A DNA stretch of 6,879 bases, taken from the NCBI GenBank assembly GCA_023448955.1, contig JAEXJU010000115.1, forward strand, positions 1-6,879. The letters run 5' to 3'. A program made the position numbers and the translations under genes. The notes beneath the pieces were generated by a model, which saw only the letters and a program-made list of their open reading frames with translations, made no database searches and had not been told where the DNA came from. The DNA comes from Bacteroidota bacterium (GTDB taxonomy: Bacteria; Bacteroidota; Bacteroidia; Flavobacteriales; Weeksellaceae). Positions 1 to 4,581 of the stretch are shown one piece after another; the first letter of the stretch is position 1, and each line of letters begins with the position of its first letter.

Positions 1-263
1 GAATTCAGGTGACTGCTTTAGGCTGTCTCAGAGGGATTCAGGATGTGAAAATTCCTAGTATCATTACATTCATTGCTTACTGGATTTTCACGATTCCGAT
101 GGGTTATTTTTTATGTGTCACAATGAAAATGGGCGCGTTTGGAATGTGGATTGCGCTGGGCGTTGGTCTTACAATTTCAGCCGTTTTACTGGTGATTAGA
201 TTTTTGAGACTGAGTAAAAGGAAAGCTTTATCAATCAACAATGAAGAATTAATAGTGAATTAA
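1..263 (+). CDS. MATE family efflux transporter, C-terminal fragment (5' end outside window)
   Basis: This is the last 87 codons or so of an inner-membrane transporter. The frame is already open at the left edge, so the GTG at 9 is an internal valine codon and not a start. The segment LRGIQDVKIPSIITFIAYW resembles the C-terminal-half signature of MATE antiporters (LRG.GD...P followed by a long hydrophobic helix). MATE proteins export drugs or toxic organic cations in exchange for Na+ or H+. Two hydrophobic stretches are visible: one starting at IPSIITFIAYWIFTIPMGYF, and one covering GMWIALGVGLTISAVLLVIRFL. They correspond to the last two of the usual twelve helices. A short basic, then polar, cytoplasmic tail (RLSKRKALSINNEELIVN) ends at TAA 261-263. 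The fragment is too short to name a subfamily or substrate. Another polytopic transporter is possible but less likely. Confidence 0.8.
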   Translation, partial: IQVTALGCLRGIQDVKIPSIITFIAYWIFTIPMGYFLCVTMKMGAFGMWIALGVGLTISAVLLVIRFLRLSKRKALSINNEELIVN

Positions 264-280
264 ATTCTTGATTAATCTTT

Positions 281-334
281 CGCAGATTGAACTGATTTTG
301 CAGATTTTTTTAATATCTGCGTTATCTGCAAAAT
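281..334. repeat. Nested GCAGAT/ATCTGC inverted repeat, probable dispersed palindrome and possible terminator
   Basis: Four copies of a GCAGAT core occur in 54 bases, two in each orientation: CGCAGAT 281-287, TTTTGCAGAT 296-305, ATCTGCG 315-321 and ATCTGCAAAA 324-333. The inner pair (300-305 with 315-320) can form a stem with a 9-base AT-rich loop. The outer pair (282-287 with 324-329) can extend it. Alternatively, ATTTTGCAGAT (295-305) pairs over 11 bases with ATCTGCAAAAT (324-334). The element lies 17 bases after the stop codon of the transporter gene, so it could act as its terminator or protect the transcript end. Very similar CGCAGATT...TGCAGATT arrays are, from memory, common between genes in Chryseobacterium-type genomes. 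That family membership is inferred; the symmetry is seen directly. Confidence 0.6.
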
Positions 335-373
335 TTGCTAGACGTAAAGTTTTCTTTGATTAATACTAATTGC

Positions 374-457
374 ACGCAGCCCGACTTGAGCGGAAATCCT
401 TTTTACGCAGCACAGCGGAGTGAAAAGATTGGGAGTGGAAGGCGGAAAAAGCTGCCC
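374..457. repeat. GCAGC...GCTGC structured intergenic element, probable dispersed repeat of Flavobacteriia
   Basis: An unusually GC-rich block in an AT-rich spacer is bounded by GCAGC (376-380) and GCTGC (451-455), which can pair. Inside, AATC-C-TTTTTA (395-405) pairs with TGAAAAGATT (421-430), leaving one bulged C at 399. The stem may be capped by CGC (406-408) with GCG (415-417). On either side of this stem sit near-identical purine-rich boxes, GAGCGGAA (388-395) and GAGTGGAA (433-440), and ACGCAGC occurs twice (374-380 and 405-411). The phrase CAGCCCGACTTGAGCGGAAATCC recalls, from memory, an abundant intergenic sequence in Chryseobacterium genomes whose central stem varies. No reading frame of useful length crosses it. 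It could be a small non-autonomous repeat or a structured RNA; the strand is not known. Confidence 0.5.
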
Positions 458-478
458 AAATTATTATAATTTGTAACA

Positions 479-512
479 TTGCGCAAAAAGCTATTTTAAA
501 TTTTTAAATTTG
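479..512 (+). promoter_or_regulatory. Predicted argS promoter (Bacteroidota -33/-7 type)
   Basis: TAAATTTG at 505-512 matches the Bacteroidota -7 consensus TAnnTTTG exactly. A TTG at 479-481 lies 23 bases upstream, at the long end of the spacing reported for flavobacterial promoters (about 17-23). Transcription would then begin near 517-520 and give a leader of only about 10-13 bases before the argS ATG. There is no Shine-Dalgarno sequence; the A-rich leader is usual for this phylum. The -7 element is the strong part and the -33 match is weak. Confidence 0.6.
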
Positions 513-529
513 CAACACAAAATTTCGAA

Positions 530-2293
530 ATGAATATTAAACAATATATACAGTCAAAAATAACCGAAATTATCTCTCAACTCTACGGAATCGAAGGTGT
601 GACGCTGGAAGTTCAGAAAAATAAAACTGAGTTCGAAGGTGATTTCACTATCGTCATTTTCCCTTTGGTGAAACAGGCGAAAAAAAGTCCTGATGTAATT
701 GGAAACGAGTTGGGCGAAGAGGTGAAAAATCAAATTGATTTTATTGAAAACTTCAATGTAGTGAAAGGTTTTCTTAATCTGAAAATCAAAGACCAGTTGT
801 TCGCTGAGCAATTATCCGAAATCAGCAATGATTTTGATAATATAACGCCGAAAAATCAAACGGTAATGGTGGAATATTCTTCGCCAAACACCAATAAACC
901 GCTCCATTTGGGACACATCAGAAATAATCTTCTCGGTTTTTCTGTTGCCGAAATCCTGAAAGCAGACGGTTACAATGTCATCAAAACGCAAATTATTAAT
1001 GACCGAGGAATCCATATCTGCAAATCGATGCTGGCCTGGGAAAAATTCGGAAATGATGAAACACCGGAATCTACTGGCTTAAAAGGCGACAAGTTGGTTG
1101 GAAACTACTATGTGGAATTCGATAAACTTTATAAATCTGAAATTAAAGCACAAATGGCTGACGGAATAGATGAGGAAACTGCGAAAAAGCAGGCGCCATC
1201 TATCATCGAAGCTCAGGAAATGCTTTTGAAATGGGAACAAAACGACCCGGAAGTTCGCCAACTTTGGGAAATGATGAACGAATGGGTTTATGCAGGATTT
1301 AATCAGACTTATTCCAGATTGGGTGTTAATTTTGACCAGGTTCAGTATGAGAGCAACACTTATATTCTTGGGAAAGATCTGATTCAGAAAGGTCTGGAAA
1401 ACGGAATTCTCTACAGAAAAGATGACGGTTCGGTTTGGTGTGATCTTACAGATGAAGGTCTTGACCAAAAATTGTTGTTACGTTCGGACGGAACTTCGGT
1501 TTATATGACTCAGGATCTGGGAACTGCTGTAGAACGTTTCAAAGATAATGACATCCAAAAACTGATTTATACTGTTGGAAATGAGCAGGATTATCACTTT
1601 CAGGTTCTTTTCAAAATCCTGAAAAAATTAGGTTATAAATGGGCAGACCAGCTTTATCATTTGTCTTACGGAATGGTAGAATTGCCGGAAGGCAAAATGA
1701 AATCGCGTGAAGGTACCGTGGTTGATGCCGATGATTTGGTGGAAGAGATGTATAAAACTGCGAAAGAAAAATCTCAGGAGTTAGGTAAACTGGAAAATCT
1801 GAGCGATGAAGAAAAAGAGCGTTCTTATGAGACTGTTGGTCTTGGCGCTTTGAAGTATTTTATCCTGAAAGTGGATCCGAAGAAAAAGATGCTTTTCAAC
1901 CCTGCGGAGAGTATTGATTTCAACGGCAATACTGGTCCGTTTATTCAATATACTTATGCCAGAATCCAGTCGCTATTGGATAAAGCCGGCTTTGAAACAA
2001 AAAAATTAACTGATTCTTATCTTCCAAACGACAGTGAAAAGGATCTGATTATGCTTTTATCCGAATTCAAAGATGTTGTAAACAAAGCTGCGGAATCACT
2101 GAGTCCGGCTTTGGTTGCGAATTATGTCTATGAACTGGTAAAAAGTTATAATTCATTCTATCAAAATAATCCAATTCTGAATCAAGATGATGAAACGGCT
2201 AAACAATTCCGTCTTCAGTTATCTGAACTAACAGGAAAAACCATTAAAAAAGGATTATCATTACTTGGAATTGGTACTGTAAACAGAATGTAA
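530..2293 (+). CDS. argS: Arginyl-tRNA synthetase (class I aminoacyl-tRNA synthetase)
   Basis: This cytoplasmic enzyme charges tRNA-Arg with arginine using ATP. The 587-residue protein is full length for the family (about 550-600). Residues 1 to about 95 form the N-terminal ArgRS-specific tRNA-recognition domain. The catalytic Rossmann domain begins at VEYSSPNTNKPLHLGHIRNN, in which HLGH (126-129) is the class I HIGH motif. GKMKSREG, with KMKSR at 389-393, is the KMSKS-type loop. The C-terminal helical DALR anticodon-binding domain starts around GPFIQYTYARIQSLLDKAG and ends in LSLLGIGTVNRM, close to the usual ArgRS ending (LGI..P.RM). The ATG at 530 is chosen because it lies 17 bases after a good -7 element and gives a normal N-terminus. 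The gene appears to be transcribed alone: repeats lie upstream, a terminator hairpin follows 22 bases after the stop, and the next gene is convergent. No broken motifs are visible. The identification is secure. Confidence 0.97.
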   Translation: MNIKQYIQSKITEIISQLYGIEGVTLEVQKNKTEFEGDFTIVIFPLVKQAKKSPDVIGNELGEEVKNQIDFIENFNVVKGFLNLKIKDQLFAEQLSEISNDFDNITPKNQTVMVEYSSPNTNKPLHLGHIRNNLLGFSVAEILKADGYNVIKTQIINDRGIHICKSMLAWEKFGNDETPESTGLKGDKLVGNYYVEFDKLYKSEIKAQMADGIDEETAKKQAPSIIEAQEMLLKWEQNDPEVRQLWEMMNEWVYAGFNQTYSRLGVNFDQVQYESNTYILGKDLIQKGLENGILYRKDDGSVWCDLTDEGLDQKLLLRSDGTSVYMTQDLGTAVERFKDNDIQKLIYTVGNEQDYHFQVLFKILKKLGYKWADQLYHLSYGMVELPEGKMKSREGTVVDADDLVEEMYKTAKEKSQELGKLENLSDEEKERSYETVGLGALKYFILKVDPKKKMLFNPAESIDFNGNTGPFIQYTYARIQSLLDKAGFETKKLTDSYLPNDSEKDLIMLLSEFKDVVNKAAESLSPALVANYVYELVKSYNSFYQNNPILNQDDETAKQFRLQLSELTGKTIKKGLSLLGIGTVNRM

Positions 2294-2315
2294 GCGTATT
2301 ATTCAATAAAAAATG

Positions 2316-2350
2316 AAGAGCCTCAAAAAATAATTTCGAGGCTCTTTTAT
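2316..2350. terminator. Bidirectional Rho-independent terminator between argS and the convergent protease gene
   Basis: AAGAGCCTC (2316-2324) and GAGGCTCTT (2338-2346) form a perfect 9-bp stem around a 13-base AT-rich loop. On the plus strand the stem runs into TTTTAT, and on the minus strand the hairpin is followed by CATTTTTTATTG, so both directions have a T-rich tail. It lies 22 bases after the argS stop codon and 23 bases beyond the stop of the minus-strand gene, the expected place for a shared terminator of convergent genes. Confidence 0.85.
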
Positions 2351-2369
2351 CTATAAAATTACAGCTGGA

Positions 2370-4454
2370 TTATTCTTTGATAACTTTCTTAGCTATAATT
2401 CCGGATTTTGTTTTAACTGTCACTATATAAAGCCCTTTCGGATATTGAGCTAAGCTAACTGTTTGTGATCTATTATTATTGACACTCTCATAAATCATTT
2501 TACCATTCATATCAAACACCGCAATTCTTTCCGGATTATCCTCAAGATTTACGTTTACAATATCCTTCGTTTTTGTAGGGAAAACTTTTACTTCATCTTT
2601 TGTGATGTCAGCTGAAGCCATTGTTATTTTCTTAGTTCCGGTGGCAACCAAAGCAAAATCCTGTGTTGCAGCATTTCCGTCCTGATTTACAAGCGGATTC
2701 TTATTAGTAACCTCGATTCTGTACAATCCGTTTGCAGTTGGGTTATCAATAACAATCTGTTCTACATTATCCACCGAGTTATCGCCTTTTGTCGCATTGG
2801 CATTGGGATTCGAAATGTCAAGTTTCCAAGGATAATAGATAGTACCATTAGATTCATCAATTACTCTTACATCCAAGTCATTAACCAATCTGGAAGTATT
2901 ATTCTGCTGAAGATCTGTATCATTTGTAAAATACTCAATTGCAGGATCTACCCAGGAAATACTGACTTTGAGAGGTTCACTTCCGGTAGCTTTGATCTGT
3001 TTTGTAAATTTAACACCGGACTGCAGATTATTTTTTTCCAGGTAAGCATCTTCATTCAGCCTGTTGACTAAAACCTGAGCTGCCTTTTTGGCGTCTACCA
3101 ATCCCCAGCCATACCATACATCTGGACCAGGTCTCCCCGCTTCATTAGCAGTATGTGTTAATAAAGCCTTCATCTCATCTGCCTTAAAAATAAAGGAACT
3201 GTTTCCTGATATATTTCTTTGAATTTGGGTCAATGCACCTGCAATTCCGGTTACGATTGGCGCTGCATAAGACGTCCCGAAATTTACAACGTAAAGATTG
3301 GTTGCACTAGGGCTGGATGTTATGTAGTTTGCCATGATCATATCTACACCAACCGCTGAAAGATCCGGTTTCACGGCACCGTCTTTTCTCGGACCGGCAC
3401 TGCTGAAGCTTCCTTTTACAACATCAGAAGCCTGAGTATATTTTCGATTTGGAGTAGTCAGTTGATTAACCGCACCCACTGTAATAATATTTTTTGCTAA
3501 AGAACCGAAATAGATGCAATTATTACCTTGGCTACAGTTCGCCGGCGGCACTTCATCATTAGCGCCAAAGAGAACCCAAGCATTTGTAGTTGTATTATAT
3601 CTGTATTTTACAGAGTTTGCGTCAGGTCCTACGCCATAGTAATTACCTGTAGATTTTACAATGATCTGTTGAGGCTGAGAATAAACAATTTTGTCAAAAT
3701 TGTAATCCTGCACACCATAAGCTCCGGCATAAGTGTCCTGATGATTAAGATCATAATTCCCGTACCAATAATAAGTATTAGCAGTTCCCGGCTTATTCCA
3801 TCCTGAATTGATTCCGTAAGAGTGGTTCGAGATATTAAGATCAGGCAAACTGGCCAGCTTTTCGTAATTATTCTGAACTGTACCGTTGATGGTAGTTGCT
3901 CCAAACATATAATTATCTGTAGTAGCCTGCGGAAGTATTCCTTTTGCATTGGCTTTGGGATAGGAAACGCTGCTTTGAGTAAAATTACCCGTTGCCAGTC
4001 CGTTTCCGATCAAAAGACTATTTACATTAGTTCCATGATAATGTTTTGCTTCCGTTGCAGCTTCTTTGTTTACAGCTCTGTTAGTTGTAAACTGTTCGTG
4101 AATATCTTGAATACGTCCAGCATCGAAAATTGTGATTTTGATACCGTTTCCTGTTACAGCAGACGCCCCTGAAACTGTCCCGGCCTGTAGCTCATCTACA
4201 TTAGCGGTAGCGTTGGCACTGGTCTCTTCAATGGAATAAAAGAGCGGGATTTGACCTGCAAATCCAGCCAGATTTTTCTTGAGATTTTCAGCTGATTTAT
4301 CAGAATACTGATTGGCATTCTTCTGAAGGAATTGATCTAACTTTTTTTCATTTTCAACACGCTGCAACGCAAACTCATTTTTCAGTTTGCGATCCTGACC
4401 ATTGATGTAATATAATGAAAATAAAAAACTTACACTGAATAAAATTTTTTTCAT
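2370..4454 (-). CDS. Secreted S8 family (subtilisin/KP-43-like) serine peptidase with T9SS C-terminal sorting domain
   Basis: This is a predicted exported endopeptidase of 694 residues (numbered from the ATG at 4454). MKKILFSVSFLFSLYYING is a signal peptide with likely cleavage near residue 19 or 20. Residues 20 to about 100 are a charged, helical, propeptide-like region. The catalytic domain follows: Asp111 in IFDAG, His140 in HYHGTN, oxyanion Asn271 in KSTGN and nucleophile Ser395 in NFGTSYAAP. A CSQGNNC segment (Cys307/Cys313) might hold a disulfide. Residues about 480-605 (SISWVDP, LVNDLDVRVID, DNVEQIVI, GLYRIEV) resemble the beta-sandwich after the catalytic domain of KP-43 proteases. 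The tail from about 621 (VFPTKTKDIVNVNL ... VFDMNGKMIY ... YPKGLYIVTVKTKSG ... KKVIKE) is a T9SS type A sorting domain, so the protein should cross the outer membrane by T9SS. An in-frame TTG at 4472 overlaps the promoter -7 element, so the ATG at 4454 is preferred. The substrate is unknown. Confidence 0.92.
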   Translation of the reverse strand: MKKILFSVSFLFSLYYINGQDRKLKNEFALQRVENEKKLDQFLQKNANQYSDKSAENLKKNLAGFAGQIPLFYSIEETSANATANVDELQAGTVSGASAVTGNGIKITIFDAGRIQDIHEQFTTNRAVNKEAATEAKHYHGTNVNSLLIGNGLATGNFTQSSVSYPKANAKGILPQATTDNYMFGATTINGTVQNNYEKLASLPDLNISNHSYGINSGWNKPGTANTYYWYGNYDLNHQDTYAGAYGVQDYNFDKIVYSQPQQIIVKSTGNYYGVGPDANSVKYRYNTTTNAWVLFGANDEVPPANCSQGNNCIYFGSLAKNIITVGAVNQLTTPNRKYTQASDVVKGSFSSAGPRKDGAVKPDLSAVGVDMIMANYITSSPSATNLYVVNFGTSYAAPIVTGIAGALTQIQRNISGNSSFIFKADEMKALLTHTANEAGRPGPDVWYGWGLVDAKKAAQVLVNRLNEDAYLEKNNLQSGVKFTKQIKATGSEPLKVSISWVDPAIEYFTNDTDLQQNNTSRLVNDLDVRVIDESNGTIYYPWKLDISNPNANATKGDNSVDNVEQIVIDNPTANGLYRIEVTNKNPLVNQDGNAATQDFALVATGTKKITMASADITKDEVKVFPTKTKDIVNVNLEDNPERIAVFDMNGKMIYESVNNNRSQTVSLAQYPKGLYIVTVKTKSGIIAKKVIKE

Positions 4455-4469
4455 TGGAGCTGTTTTGTG

Positions 4470-4477
4470 CAAAGATA
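4470..4477 (-). promoter_or_regulatory. Predicted -7 promoter element of the S8 peptidase gene
   Basis: Read on the minus strand, 4477-4470 is TATCTTTG, an exact match to the Bacteroidota -7 consensus TAnnTTTG. It ends 15 bases before the ATG at 4454, so the leader would be only about 10 bases. I find no TTG at the usual 17-23 base distance; the nearest (4493-4491) leaves only 13 bases, so the -33 part is weak or absent. The element overlaps the alternative TTG start at 4472, which argues against that start. Confidence 0.55.
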
Positions 4478-4561
4478 ATCAATCATTCAGCAACTTATTA
4501 TCTTTTTAACACTATTAATATCAATAATAATTATAGACTTTTTTTTTGTCTGTCAAAACTG

Positions 4562-4569
4562 TAACTTTA
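4562..4569 (+). promoter_or_regulatory. Weak candidate -7 element for dnaE
   Basis: TAACTTTA at 4562-4569 differs from the TAnnTTTG consensus only in its last base and lies 12 bases before the dnaE ATG. A TTTG at 4545-4548, at the end of a run of nine T (4539-4547), is the only nearby -33-like sequence, but the 13-base spacing is shorter than normal. The 127-bp region between the two divergent start codons must hold control for both genes, and this is the best plus-strand candidate. Confidence 0.3.
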
Positions 4570-4581
4570 CACAAATTTCTA

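Noticed and set aside
1..6. GAATTC (EcoRI site) exactly at the left edge, suggesting a cloning boundary
   Set aside because: GAATTC also occurs within argS and dnaE, and the surrounding frame is normal transporter sequence, so nothing shows an artificial junction.
9..11. GTG at 9 as the start of a small 84-residue membrane protein
   Set aside because: The frame is open to the left edge and the sequence matches the end of a MATE transporter, so it is an internal codon of a truncated gene.
1079..1468. A 129-codon minus-strand open frame, with two shorter ones (554-811 and 812-1015), antisense to argS
   Set aside because: All lie wholly inside the certain argS gene, their translations look like no protein family, and no promoter or start context is visible.
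3528..4172. Plus-strand open frames of 92 and 116 codons and a minus-strand frame (3656-3949) within the protease gene
   Set aside because: They overlap the S8 catalytic domain in other frames and have low-complexity Ile/Ser/Cys-rich translations typical of shadow frames.
4455..4472. TTG at 4472 as start of the protease, adding six residues (MHKTAP)
   Set aside because: It overlaps the TATCTTTG promoter element and would place extra residues before a normal MKK signal peptide; the ATG at 4454 is better.
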